From an uncultured Cohaesibacter sp. (lineage in GTDB: Bacteria > Pseudomonadota > Alphaproteobacteria > Rhizobiales > Cohaesibacteraceae), in NCBI RefSeq assembly GCF_963682185.1, contig NZ_OY821667.1:2170001-2234000 (forward strand): DNA of 64,000 bases. Reading direction: 5' to 3'. This document shows positions 39,555 to 49,043 of this stretch, one piece after another (the first letter of the stretch is position 1; each line of letters starts with the position of its first letter). The translations under genes were made by a program, and so were the position numbers. A model generated the notes under the pieces. The model ran no database searches. It saw only the letters and a list, made by a program, of their open reading frames with translations, and was not told the origin of the DNA.

Positions 39555-42500
39555 TCAGAGAATGACATCACCCGCATTCAGCCCACCGATATCATTGATC
39601 TGAATTTCAAAATCAGCGACATTGTTACCGTTGTTATCACCGCGCAGAACAACGTCTGTGCCAGTATCAACCCACCAGATCGAGTGCGCCTTGGCGACAT
39701 GCCCCGTGAAAGCAAAGGCCTGATTGCCAGCAACCGACGTATTGGCATCAATCCCGGACAGATCAATCTTGTCCTCACCACGATCAAACTGGAAGATCTT
39801 GTCGCGCACAGCAGCCCCGACGCGACTTTCCGAAACTGAGTTGAAGTCAAATACGTCAAGCAGATTGTCGACGCCGGCATACATCCGATCCATGCCAAGA
39901 CCACCATTCAGATGATCAGCCCCTAGATTGCCTTGCAATATGTCATTGCCGCTGTTCCCGAACAGGCTATCGGCCCCATTGCCGCCTGAAAGGGTGTCAT
40001 TATGATTGCCACCGAACAGGGTATCATTGCCGTTCCCCCCATCCAGAATATCATTGCCGTTGGCGCCATCGAGCCGGTCTGCGCCATCACCACCATTGAG
40101 ACTATCATTGCCTTTGTAGCCAAAGAGTTTGTCGTTACCGGCCAAGCCATTCAGGATATTATTTCCCAAATTGCCTTCAATCTTGTTGGCCAACCCGTTG
40201 CCAGTTCCGTTGATATTGGCTTTGCCAGTGAGGCTCAGATTTTCGACGAAATTGCCATTCTGCGCGAGAGAGAAGCTAGAAGAGCTGTTTACACGGTCAA
40301 AACCCCATTTAGCCTCTTCTACGACTTTATCACCCCATCTATCGACAAAATAGATATCATTTCCGTCACCACCTCGCATGGTATCAAGCCCATCGCCACC
40401 ATAAAGGAAATCATTCCCATTGCCCCCGATTAGGAAATCCTGCCCATCATTGCCATAGAGCTTGTCATTACCATCAAGACCATAAAGGACATTGTTGCCA
40501 GCATTCCCGGTGATCACATTGTTGGCGCCATTACCAAACCCTTTGAGATTGGCGTCACCCAAAAGATTCAAACTCTCAACATTCTGGCCGTCATCTCTCA
40601 GACTGAACGAAATGTGCGAGTTGATCTTATCGAACCCACCACCCGCATATTCGGTGACCGTATCGCGGGCCATGTTGACATAGTAGACATCATTGCCGCT
40701 ACCGCCTGACATTTTGTCAGCACCGGCACCACCAAAGAGCACATCATTCCCAGACATGCCTGACAAGACGTCATCACCATGGCCCCCATGAATCGTATCA
40801 TTGCCGCCATTGCCCATGATGCTGTCACTGCCATCATTGCCGAACAAGACATCGTCGCCGTCGCCAGTCCCGACATTCTTCAATGTTACGCCAACTTTCG
40901 CCGTGGTGTGAGCGGAATCAGAGGCAACCATCCGGACAACGATATTGTCATTGGCCGAGGTCGACAATCCATTGACAGTGGCCGAATATCTCAGCCCCAG
41001 AGGCGTGCTGGTGAATTCAGCTGGCTTAATCGTTTCCACAACCTTGCCATTGACAAGAATTTCGATGCGCGCAACTTCGCTTGCTTGCACAGGCGCACCG
41101 GTCAAACTGGAGGTCAGGGCAGACGGTGTCAGCACGCGTTCTGCTGTGTCGTTGTCCAGACCATCATCGACCAGATCCAAAACATCGATATTGGCGCCAG
41201 TCCCCAAACCAATCGCCCGAATGGTTGCATTCAGACCATTGGCCGCCAGCAAGGTTGAAACTTCATCTGAATAGGCCCCCTGATCGCCAGGCGCACCGTC
41301 AGACATGAAGAAGACATGATTCTCACCTGTCCCCATACCATTAAGAGCCGTAATCGTCTGGTCGAGCGCAGCTTCAAAATAGGTACTTCCGCTGGCATTG
41401 AGCGTTTCCAAAACACTATCGACATTGCCCCCAACGGTTCCGTTATAAATGGTCGTGGCAGAACCCGAGAAGGCGACAACAGCTAGGTTGGAACCAGACA
41501 GTCCTGCACTCACCAGAGAATCTGTCACCGATTCATAAGCGGTAATGGCACCATCGATGAGTTCGTTTGCATAGCCATCTCCGTTCATGTCAGGAACGGT
41601 TTCATTGCCGGAAAAGCTTGACCCCATCGAGCCAGAAACGTCGATGACATAAACGATATTGAAATCGGATGTATTTATTTGATCCCGACTAATGAAGCCG
41701 GACACGTCAATAGAGTTCGTGTTCGATGTTGCAGGCAGAGTTGCAGAAATGGAGAGCTGCTGCTGCGTACTCGGTACGGTGACTGTATTGGACAGGGTTT
41801 GCGAATTATCATCGTCACCATAGATGGTGTCGTCACCATCTCCGCCCAAGACGACATCAGCTCCGTTACCACCATAGACTGTGTCATTGCCACCATAGGC
41901 GCTTATGATGTCATTGCCATTTCTGCCATCCATCGTATCGGCAAGATCTGTGCCTTCCAGAAAGTCTGTCCCGGCCGTGCCAACAATCGGATTCTCAACA
42001 CCCAGTTCAAAGATAGACACACCGCTATCACTGCTGCCCGTGGCTATGACATAGCTGTGCCCATCAATGGTCACGATGTCTGAATAGTCAGTCCCATAGA
42101 GATTGACGGTTTCATCGTCAGTGACGGCATCCACCAGCGTCAAAGACCCGTCATTGCCAACGCTGAAATAGCTCAGACTATTGGCATAGGAACCATTGGC
42201 CATCAAATAGGTCTGACCATTCAGCGTGAAGGTCTCCAGGCCCCAGACACCATTCAGTTCCGTGCTGTTGTCATCAGTCGTATTGAAAACATTGGTCAGA
42301 GTTCCATTGGCTGCCACAGAAAATACACTGATGCCATCGGACGAAGCTCCACCCGCAAACAGGTAGGTCTTACCATTCACAACAGCGGTCGAAAGCTCAG
42401 TGACATAGTATAGATTCAGGTCACCCGTATTCTCGACTGTGTCGATAAAGGTCATCGTCCCATTGGCATTCAACCGCATAATGGTGACGGCGCTGTCATA

Positions 42501-43115
42501 GGAACCGGCAACAAAAACATAAGTGCTCGTCCCGACTTTGGCGGTCGTCACGCCCATAGCGCCATTCAAGCCATAATTCACATTGGATGCATCATCATAA
42601 TCGGACGTATTGACCAGAGTGCCATCGGTCCCGATCCTGAAGACGCTTACGCCATCATCATCTCGCCCGCTGGCGATCAAAAACTGTGTTGTTCCCACCG
42701 TTGTGACACTCATGCTCCCGATCGTGCCATCCAGCTCCACGGTGGAGCTTTCGGCCACGGTATCAACAGCCGTCAGCGTGCCATCATTATTGACCTTGAA
42801 GGAGGAGATGCCTTCCCCATAATAGCCATTTGAATTGGCAAATAGATAGGTGGTGCCTCCAATGGTAGTGGATGTCAGAGTGGAAACATTATCCAGCAGT
42901 GCGCTTGTCGAATCATTGTAGGATTCAACAGGCGTCAGGCTCCCGTCGGACTCTAGCTCGAAGACAGTGATTGCATCATTATACTGAGCGGCCACATACA
43001 CATAGGTGTGGTCGCCGATCGTCAGACTGTGCACCCCATATGCTGAAGACAGCCCGTTGGTTGAACCTGAAACATTATATCGGTTGACGAGTTCGGTGCG
43101 GATACCTGAAGCCAT
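39555..43115 (-). CDS. Large secreted RTX protein with beta-propeller and von Willebrand A domain
   Basis: Protein of 1186 residues, four parts. Residues 1-373 are seven repeats of about 50 residues (pattern G-x-TYL-x-A-G, D-G-I-S-V-F, DGTLT-x-VDTV), read as a seven-bladed beta-propeller. Residues 376-440 are a short RTX block. Residues about 485-660 are a VWA domain with a complete metal-ion site: DVSGS at 492-496, the Thr/Ser region near 577 and Asp in FMSDGAPG near 605. Residues 750-1060 are RTX repeats, followed by a C-terminal secretion module ending GDVIL, closely similar to that of the 937-residue RTX protein. GGGGAG precedes the ATG. Probable adhesin or matrix protein exported by the adjacent type I system. 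Confidence 0.88.
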   Translation of the reverse strand: MASGIRTELVNRYNVSGSTNGLSSAYGVHSLTIGDHTYVYVAAQYNDAITVFELESDGSLTPVESYNDSTSALLDNVSTLTSTTIGGTTYLFANSNGYYGEGISSFKVNNDGTLTAVDTVAESSTVELDGTIGSMSVTTVGTTQFLIASGRDDDGVSVFRIGTDGTLVNTSDYDDASNVNYGLNGAMGVTTAKVGTSTYVFVAGSYDSAVTIMRLNANGTMTFIDTVENTGDLNLYYVTELSTAVVNGKTYLFAGGASSDGISVFSVAANGTLTNVFNTTDDNSTELNGVWGLETFTLNGQTYLMANGSYANSLSYFSVGNDGSLTLVDAVTDDETVNLYGTDYSDIVTIDGHSYVIATGSSDSGVSIFELGVENPIVGTAGTDFLEGTDLADTMDGRNGNDIISAYGGNDTVYGGNGADVVLGGDGDDTIYGDDDNSQTLSNTVTVPSTQQQLSISATLPATSNTNSIDVSGFISRDQINTSDFNIVYVIDVSGSMGSSFSGNETVPDMNGDGYANELIDGAITAYESVTDSLVSAGLSGSNLAVVAFSGSATTIYNGTVGGNVDSVLETLNASGSTYFEAALDQTITALNGMGTGENHVFFMSDGAPGDQGAYSDEVSTLLAANGLNATIRAIGLGTGANIDVLDLVDDGLDNDTAERVLTPSALTSSLTGAPVQASEVARIEILVNGKVVETIKPAEFTSTPLGLRYSATVNGLSTSANDNIVVRMVASDSAHTTAKVGVTLKNVGTGDGDDVLFGNDGSDSIMGNGGNDTIHGGHGDDVLSGMSGNDVLFGGAGADKMSGGSGNDVYYVNMARDTVTEYAGGGFDKINSHISFSLRDDGQNVESLNLLGDANLKGFGNGANNVITGNAGNNVLYGLDGNDKLYGNDGQDFLIGGNGNDFLYGGDGLDTMRGGDGNDIYFVDRWGDKVVEEAKWGFDRVNSSSSFSLAQNGNFVENLSLTGKANINGTGNGLANKIEGNLGNNILNGLAGNDKLFGYKGNDSLNGGDGADRLDGANGNDILDGGNGNDTLFGGNHNDTLSGGNGADSLFGNSGNDILQGNLGADHLNGGLGMDRMYAGVDNLLDVFDFNSVSESRVGAAVRDKIFQFDRGEDKIDLSGIDANTSVAGNQAFAFTGHVAKAHSIWWVDTGTDVVLRGDNNGNNVADFEIQINDIGGLNAGDVIL

Positions 43116-43493
43116 TGTTACTCTCCCCTTGAGTACGCATGAGGCGCGAGTTTATTTTTTGAAATATCGTCTTTTTCTGCTCTGGACAGATTTATTTCTA
43201 AACATTTCATTAATGCTCTTTTGTGTCAATTTGACAATATTAGAGTGCCGATCGACAATTCATTAATGATTTGTTTACATTGAAGAATTCCGAACACAGA
43301 TTGGAATAGTGCTACATCTGACCCATGGGGATTGTGGGAAAATAGATTATTTTGATCAAATCCGCTCAGAAATAGTTTTGTAAAAAAGGAAAGAAAATTT
43401 GGACTTCAACCTTTGATAGGCTCACAAAAACCTTCTGGATTGCAATCGCTCCTGGCTTCAAAGAGGCAAAATGGATGGTCTGAAGCGCGCAAA
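43116..43493. promoter_or_regulatory. AT-rich promoter region of the VWA-RTX gene
   Basis: 378 bp without a supported gene, distinctly AT-rich. It holds a perfect 13-bp palindrome TGTCAA-T-TTGACA at 43224-43236, about 110 nt upstream of the RTX start, and a 10-bp direct repeat TTCATTAATG at 43206-43215 and 43259-43268. These may be regulator sites; no known consensus is claimed. Confidence 0.45.
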
Positions 43494-44147
43494 TCATGAA
43501 CGCAAATGGATCTGAGCAATCTGCGCGTAATTCCGAAATAAAGGCGCATGCTCTATATCGGCAGCTAGGCTCTGCGACAGACATTCCAGCACACTTACAA
43601 GGTCTTCGCGGGGCGTGACATGAAACGTCGCGAGCCAAGCCAGCAGCATCAGCTTGAAGGCTTTTGGCAACCGAGCCTGATCACCAAAGTCAACAATATG
43701 CAGAGTGCCTCCCGGAGCAAGATGGCTGAGCGCTTCCCGGAGTGCACCTTTCCAATCCGGGATCATGGAAAGACTGTATGACATGACGATATGATCGAAC
43801 CTGTCCCGACCAAAAAGGCTCGTGGCATCAAAGGCACAGGCGTCGCCCTGCGCCAACTTAGCCCGCGCGCCCAATTTGCCGCGCGCCGTAGCAAGCATCT
43901 GTTCTGATATATCCAGACCATAAAGGAGCCGCCCCGGGTAGCGCCTGCCGATGCAATCCAGATTCCGCCCGGTACCGCATGCGATCTCGAGAATATGGGC
44001 GCCTTCAGCAGGCTCCATCTGCATGATCAGCCGATCCCGTCCCAGCAGATAATATTTACGCGAGATATCATAGATCCGGCGTTGATAGCGGTAGGTGTCA
44101 TCCATCAATCCGGCATGTTTGCCTTGCGTCTCACCGGAAAAAGCCAT
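43494..44147 (-). CDS. btaB: Betaine-lipid N-methyltransferase BtaB
   Basis: SAM-dependent methyltransferase of about 217 residues. Motif I is ILEIACGTGRNLDCIGRRYP, then LLYGLDISEQML, VMSYSLSMIPDW and LAPGGTLHIVDFGDQ. Together with BtaA immediately upstream it fits the alphaproteobacterial BtaB that methylates diacylglyceryl-homoserine three times to give the betaine lipid DGTS. The start at 44147 is chosen because AGGTGAG lies just before it and it follows the btaA stop by 4 nt. A longer frame to 44297 would overlap btaA. The identity depends strongly on the neighbour. Confidence 0.87.
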   Translation of the reverse strand: MAFSGETQGKHAGLMDDTYRYQRRIYDISRKYYLLGRDRLIMQMEPAEGAHILEIACGTGRNLDCIGRRYPGRLLYGLDISEQMLATARGKLGARAKLAQGDACAFDATSLFGRDRFDHIVMSYSLSMIPDWKGALREALSHLAPGGTLHIVDFGDQARLPKAFKLMLLAWLATFHVTPREDLVSVLECLSQSLAADIEHAPLFRNYAQIAQIHLRS

Positions 44148-44151
44148 TATC

Positions 44152-45378
44152 TCACCTGCCCAAGCGATATAGATGCACGCCACCATAAATCGCCGAGCGA
44201 TCCTCAGCGGTTGCCTTGCGGGATGCTTCGTCGTCGTAGGTCCATTGATCCAGCAGATGAGGAGACACGCGACCGGGCAAGATATCCTCAACACCACCAG
44301 TGCGGAACAAAACGCGCGCTCCCGACCGTGCAGTGCGGGTGATTTCAGTCCAGAGCTCGTTCAGCTGCCTATCATTCATCCAATCTTGCGCATCCAGAAG
44401 CACATAGACGCTTTTGCTGCCATTGGGCTGGCTTGCCAGCATCTCGGTAATGGATTGATTGGCAACCGTCACCCTGTCTGCGTTGGCGCGCAGGATTTCG
44501 AAATGCTGCGCCTCCAGATAGGGCGGCACAGGCCCCTTGCCATCCGGCGCATAGCCACGATTGGCCGCCTGCCAGGCGAAGTAATTGTCCCCGATTGGAA
44601 AATCGCAAAAAAGCTTGCGCGTCCTTTCGCGCAACACCGCTACAATATCGCCATCCAGATCAGCAGCGAGCTTGTCATATTGCGCGGGCGGAATGCCCAG
44701 ACCGAAAAGCAGGGAACGTCTTCTGGCGAGAAATTTTACAAACCTTGTTTCAAAGAGCGGCGCAATCTGCTGCTCGAAAAACAAGGCCTGCTCCTCAAGT
44801 GTCTTGGCCTGCAACAGACTTTCAAACCGCACGCGACCAATGCGCGTTGCCAGATGAACCAGCCCGATAAAGCGCCCAAGCAACCCTTGGCGATACAAAC
44901 CTTTGCGGAACATGCTCTTGCGCTTGCCCACAAGAGAGGCTTTGTCCCAATAGCGCAGCGTATCCGCGTCAAGATGGGGTGCCAGATACTGATCGAAATG
45001 CGTGATGTTATGTGCCCGGTTTGCGTGGCCGAAGAAGTCATAAAAGCTGGCCTGATCTGGCAGGTGACGCACAGCTGCGAGCTTGAGCCTGTTGAGCGCC
45101 ACATGCGCAGGAGAGAGGTCCACCGCAGAAATCGAAGCAGGCTGGGCGCAGAGATAGGACATCACATTGCAGCCCCCTGAAGCAATACAAACGATATCGT
45201 CATCAGTGCCAAGCTGCAGCGCTATCATGTCCGCAACAGGGTCTTCCCAGATTTGGGCATAGACCAGGCCGCGAAAGAAGCGCCCGAATATATGCTCAAG
45301 CAAACCTTCCTGAGAGAATACGGCATCTGGATTGATCACCAAAGAAATGCGCTTCTTCACCGACAGAGATTGGCTCAT
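44152..45378 (-). CDS. btaA: S-adenosylmethionine:diacylglycerol 3-amino-3-carboxypropyltransferase BtaA
   Basis: DUF3419/BtaA-family protein of about 408 residues that transfers the aminocarboxypropyl group of SAM to diacylglycerol, the first step of DGTS synthesis. Recognisable stretches are GLVYAQIWEDPVADMIAL, IVCIASGGCNVMSYLC (SAM site near residue 70), ISAVDLSPAHVALNRLKLAA and FYDFFGHANRAHN. The start at 45378 (MSQSLSVKKR) has TAGGA upstream. In other alphaproteobacteria these genes are induced by phosphate shortage and replace phospholipids. No clear Pho box was found upstream here. Confidence 0.92.
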   Translation of the reverse strand: MSQSLSVKKRISLVINPDAVFSQEGLLEHIFGRFFRGLVYAQIWEDPVADMIALQLGTDDDIVCIASGGCNVMSYLCAQPASISAVDLSPAHVALNRLKLAAVRHLPDQASFYDFFGHANRAHNITHFDQYLAPHLDADTLRYWDKASLVGKRKSMFRKGLYRQGLLGRFIGLVHLATRIGRVRFESLLQAKTLEEQALFFEQQIAPLFETRFVKFLARRRSLLFGLGIPPAQYDKLAADLDGDIVAVLRERTRKLFCDFPIGDNYFAWQAANRGYAPDGKGPVPPYLEAQHFEILRANADRVTVANQSITEMLASQPNGSKSVYVLLDAQDWMNDRQLNELWTEITRTARSGARVLFRTGGVEDILPGRVSPHLLDQWTYDDEASRKATAEDRSAIYGGVHLYRLGR

Positions 45379-45593
45379 ATCACGTCCTACTAACGAGAGT
45401 GCCCTTCCTGCACCAACTGCAATACATCTGGGCAAATCCCCTCAAGCTTCTGTTCTGTTCGAATATTTCGCCAATGTTACAAATGAATGACCTTATGCAC
45501 GCTATTGTGCCAACAGCCATCAATGCACCCCCACTCCCCCTCCCATCAGGTTTATCCAAGGACCGTAACCGATAGTCCTCTCGAAATATTTAG

Positions 45594-45615
45594 TTGACAT
45601 GCTAATAGTTAGCAT
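45594..45615 (+). promoter_or_regulatory. Promoter and palindromic operator of the marR efflux operon
   Basis: A -35-like TTGACA (45594-45599) runs into a perfect palindrome ATGCTAA-TAG-TTAGCAT (45599-45615), with TACTAT just beyond as a possible -10. Binding of the MarR-family product would cover the promoter and repress the operon. Confidence 0.75.
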
Positions 45616-45629
45616 ACTATCTATTTTCC

Positions 45630-46076
45630 ATGAATGATCTGGAAGACCATCTGACAAAAGAATTTCTGGAATCCCTGACCAAGCTGAGCCGAAAGCTGAA
45701 AACGCTGTTCGATGCGCGCGTCACGGCCCATGGGCTGACTTACACCCGCGGCCGAGCGCTCATGCTTCTGGTCCGCTCGCCAGACATGACCCAACGCGAA
45801 CTCGCCTGCAAACTGGGGCTTGAACAAGCCACCGTCGTGCGGCTGCTCGACAGAATGGAAGATCATGACCTGATCCGCAGGCTTCCAGACGAGCATGACA
45901 GACGCGTCAAGAAGATCCATCTGACCGAGCAGGGAGAGGCAAGCGGCCAGTTGGTTAAATCGATTGGGGAGGCCATTCGCCAGGAGGTATTTGGCGATAT
46001 ACCAACAAGGGATCTGGAGGTCGCAATTTCCGTATTGCAATCAGCCTCGGCCTGCGTTGGCGAAAAAAGCGACTGA
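45630..46076 (+). CDS. MarR-family transcriptional repressor
   Basis: Winged-helix regulator of 148 residues. The DNA-binding part is MTQRELACKLGLEQATVVRLLDRMEDHDLIRRLPDEHDRRVKKIHLTEQG broken as helix, recognition helix and wing at about residues 52-102, with the conserved D-x-R-x-K-x wing (DRRVKKI). It heads an operon with an MFS exporter and an HlyD-type adaptor, the emrR-like arrangement. The operator palindrome at 45599-45615 covers its promoter. The inducing compound is unknown. Confidence 0.9.
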   Translation: MNDLEDHLTKEFLESLTKLSRKLKTLFDARVTAHGLTYTRGRALMLLVRSPDMTQRELACKLGLEQATVVRLLDRMEDHDLIRRLPDEHDRRVKKIHLTEQGEASGQLVKSIGEAIRQEVFGDIPTRDLEVAISVLQSASACVGEKSD

Positions 46077-46083
46077 AGCCACA

Positions 46084-47784
46084 ATGTCAAATCAATCAGC
46101 TACGTTGGCTGAGAAGCAGTCCACGGCTTCTCTCAAGGGCACTGCCAGCCCTGCCCCAACCGCGCCACCACCAAGGCCTAAAATCGCCAACCTGCCAAGA
46201 CGCATGCCGCTAGGCCCTCGCCCCTTGCCGGTCAAGGCTGCCTATGTGTTGGTTGCCGTCATTGTCGGGCTGGCCTATGGCTTCGGATTCAGCTCGCTAA
46301 CAGCCAATCTCTATCAGATTGCCGGCCCCATCGGCGCCACCCCGGCTGAGGCCTCTTGGCTGACGGCAGCCTATCTGGCACCCAATGTCAGCCTCACCTT
46401 GTTCCTTTTCAAGATCCGGCTGCAATATGGAATTCGCAAGTTTGCCGAGATCGCCATCATCGTGCATCTGCTGGTCTCGCTTCTGGGACTGACGGTACAC
46501 ACTCTGCAAATGGCGCTTATTGTGGAGTTTTTCTCAGGCATTGCAGGGGCATCCCTCACGTCGCTAACGATGATCTACATGATGGAGACCCTACCGCCTG
46601 CGAGAAAAATGACGGTCGGCATCAGCCTTGGCGCAACCATGGTGACGCTAGGTCGACCACTCGCCGGCATCGTCTCGCCCTATCTACTCGATATCTGGGG
46701 CGTGAAGGGCCTGTTCATGCTGGAATTCGGGCTGACCTTGATGGCGATTGCCGCAATCTATGTCTGCCCGCTGCAATCCCCGGCCCGACGCAAGGTGATC
46801 GAGAAGGCCGATTTCATCAGTTTTCCCGCGCTCGCCATCGCAATGGGCGGCTTTTGCATCCTCTGGACGGTCGGTACAACCTACTGGTGGACCGAGGCCC
46901 GCTGGCTCGGCTGGATCGTCGTGATCAGCCTTCTGGCCGCCACTCTGTTTGCCACCGTTGAGGTCAACCGCAAAACGCCCTTTATCGACATCCGCTGGCT
47001 GACATCGCGCGAGATCCTGCAATTCATCGTCGCCCTGCTTCTCTATCGGATCATCTGCTCGGAACAGACCACAGGTGCGGTAGGCTTCTTCAGGCAAATG
47101 GGCGTTGCAGGAGATCAGTTAATCCCCTTCTATACAATGATCTTCGCTGTCTCCATTACCGCTGGCATCACTTGCTGCTTCGTGCTGAAAATCGGCAAAC
47201 AGATCTATCTGAAGATGTTTGCCCTCTTGCTTCTATGCATCGGCTCATGGATGAACAGTCATCTGACAATTCAGACGAGACCGGAACAGATGTATGTTTC
47301 GCAAGCCCTGATTGCCTTTGCCAGCGGCCTATTCATGCCAGCTGCCATGTCCTTTGGCATGATTGCAGCCTTCCGCAAGGGCTTTGACTATATCATGTCC
47401 TTCATCTGCCTTTTCATCACAACGCAGAAGATTGGCGCCATGATGGGCTCGGCCTTTTTCAGAAGCTTTGTCATCATCAGAGAGAAATTCCATTCCCACG
47501 CCATTACCCAGTCGCTGGTCATGACAGACCCCGATGTGGCGCACCGCATCCAGCTTTATGGCCACAGCGTAGCTTCCGCGATCACAGATCCGATCCAACG
47601 CAGCGCGCAAGGGGTGTCCATGCTTGCCAGCGCAGCATCTCGTCAAGCCTATGTGCTTGCGTATAATGATGCCTTTTTGCTCATGGCATTTCTCTCTGCT
47701 CTCACCTTTTGCCTGCTTGGTGTGGAACGCCTCATCCAGCTCCATCGGGCCAGAAAACAAACCATGGCTGCCGCTGCGGCCTGA
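46084..47784 (+). CDS. MFS multidrug exporter (DHA2/EmrB-like)
   Basis: Membrane transporter of 566 residues with about 12-14 hydrophobic helices after a proline-rich cytoplasmic N-terminus (TAPPPRPKIANLPRRMPLGPRP). The start at 46084 (MSNQSATLAEK) lies 7 bp after the marR stop; an in-frame ATG at 45964 would lie inside marR. It resembles the EmrB side of tripartite efflux pumps (ATPAEASWLTAAYLAPNVSLTLFLF; LPPARKMTVGISLGATMVTLGRPLAG). Works with the HlyD-type protein that follows. Substrate unknown. Confidence 0.87.
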   Translation: MSNQSATLAEKQSTASLKGTASPAPTAPPPRPKIANLPRRMPLGPRPLPVKAAYVLVAVIVGLAYGFGFSSLTANLYQIAGPIGATPAEASWLTAAYLAPNVSLTLFLFKIRLQYGIRKFAEIAIIVHLLVSLLGLTVHTLQMALIVEFFSGIAGASLTSLTMIYMMETLPPARKMTVGISLGATMVTLGRPLAGIVSPYLLDIWGVKGLFMLEFGLTLMAIAAIYVCPLQSPARRKVIEKADFISFPALAIAMGGFCILWTVGTTYWWTEARWLGWIVVISLLAATLFATVEVNRKTPFIDIRWLTSREILQFIVALLLYRIICSEQTTGAVGFFRQMGVAGDQLIPFYTMIFAVSITAGITCCFVLKIGKQIYLKMFALLLLCIGSWMNSHLTIQTRPEQMYVSQALIAFASGLFMPAAMSFGMIAAFRKGFDYIMSFICLFITTQKIGAMMGSAFFRSFVIIREKFHSHAITQSLVMTDPDVAHRIQLYGHSVASAITDPIQRSAQGVSMLASAASRQAYVLAYNDAFLLMAFLSALTFCLLGVERLIQLHRARKQTMAAAAA

Positions 47785-47807
47785 CCATTACAAGATTGCT
47801 TTTTATC

Positions 47808-48932
47808 ATGCCCAAATTTCTACGAACCATCGCAACCTATGTGGCCATCGCCCTTGGTCTGTGTGGCATCTTCGTGGTGCTCTATGTCTGGGGGTTGCCA
47901 CCCTTCAATGCAACGAACCTGCAACGCACCGAAGACGCCTATATCAAAGGACGCGTCACAACGATCAGTCCGCAACTGGCCGGGTATATCGTGGATGTGC
48001 CCGTACAGGATTATCAGCATGTCACCAAGGGGCAAACGCTGATCAGCATAGATGACCGCATCTATGTCCAACAGTTAGCTCAAGCCAAGGCGGCCTTGCA
48101 GGAAGCAGAAGTCACCCTGCAAAATGCCGATAGCAACGAAGAAACCGCCAAGGCTCAGGTCGATCAGGCCAAGGCTCAGCTGGCCAGTACCAAGGCCGCT
48201 CTAGAAATCGCCCGCCTCAATCTCAACCGTACCAGCAAACTGCATGAAAAGGGATTTGCCGCCACCAGTCAGGCTGATCAATATCGCGCCACATTCAATC
48301 AGGCGCAGGCATCCCTCGATGCCAAGAAAGCCGCGCTCATTGTGGCTGAGCAGAATGTGCGCACAACTAACATCAACCGCGATGCTTTAACAGCCGCCGT
48401 TGCCAGCGCTAAAGCGCAAGTGCAACTGGCCCAGATCAACCTTGAGCATACCCGCATCACCGCTCCGCGCGATGGGGTTCTGGGCACGGTCGGCGTCCAT
48501 GTAGGGCAATATGTTACGGCAGGCACTGCCGCCACCCATCTGGTTCCCAATGAGGTCTGGGTGGTAGCCAACTACAAGGAGACCCAGCTGGCAAAAATGC
48601 GCATCGGTCAGCCGGTAAGCTTCACCGTGGATGCACAGAATGACAGGCGCTTCACGGGCCATGTGGAACGCTTTTCTCCGGCGACGGGGTCTGAGTTCAG
48701 CGTGCTCAAATCAGACAATGCCACCGGCAACTTCACCAAAGTAGCCCAGCGTGTTCCTGTCCGAATTTCCATTGATAGCAATCAGGAAAATTCCAACCGC
48801 CTTGTGCCCGGCATGTCTGTCATCACCATCGTCGACACATCTGTGCAGACAGACGAGGACAGCGCCAAAGGCGTAGGCGGCCTGTCATTGCCTGATGCGA
48901 AGATATCCAGGACGGCCCTCGCTCGGCGCTAG
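47808..48932 (+). CDS. HlyD/EmrA-family efflux adaptor
   Basis: Membrane fusion protein of 374 residues. An N-terminal helix (residues ~7-28) anchors it, followed by TEDAYIKGRVTTISPQLAGYIVDVPVQDYQHV (first lipoyl half), a long alpha-helical hairpin rich in Ala, Gln and Lys (about 85-205), TRITAPRDGVLGTVGVHVGQYV (second lipoyl half) and a beta-barrel. It bridges the MFS pump to an outer membrane channel. The start at 47808 (MPKFLRTIATYVA) is 23 bp after the MFS stop. Confidence 0.9.
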   Translation: MPKFLRTIATYVAIALGLCGIFVVLYVWGLPPFNATNLQRTEDAYIKGRVTTISPQLAGYIVDVPVQDYQHVTKGQTLISIDDRIYVQQLAQAKAALQEAEVTLQNADSNEETAKAQVDQAKAQLASTKAALEIARLNLNRTSKLHEKGFAATSQADQYRATFNQAQASLDAKKAALIVAEQNVRTTNINRDALTAAVASAKAQVQLAQINLEHTRITAPRDGVLGTVGVHVGQYVTAGTAATHLVPNEVWVVANYKETQLAKMRIGQPVSFTVDAQNDRRFTGHVERFSPATGSEFSVLKSDNATGNFTKVAQRVPVRISIDSNQENSNRLVPGMSVITIVDTSVQTDEDSAKGVGGLSLPDAKISRTALARR

Positions 48933-48982
48933 ATTTCATAAGCCAGCCGATCACGGTCACATATCAGATCATCAGACAAAAA

Positions 48983-49010
48983 GGGTGCCATACAAAGCCG
49001 TATGGCACCC
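48983..49010 (-). terminator. Terminator of the bile-acid-symporter-like gene
   Basis: Perfect 11-bp arms GGGTGCCATAC / GTATGGCACCC around a 6-nt loop. On the minus strand TTTTTG follows, so it ends the symporter transcript; it may also help the convergent efflux operon. Confidence 0.85.
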
Positions 49011-49043
49011 TGTTCATATCATCAGCATGGACTGTAAAACGTC

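Noticed and set aside
45379-45590. Pho box upstream of btaA
   Set aside because: No tandem CTGTCAT-like repeat found by eye on either strand.
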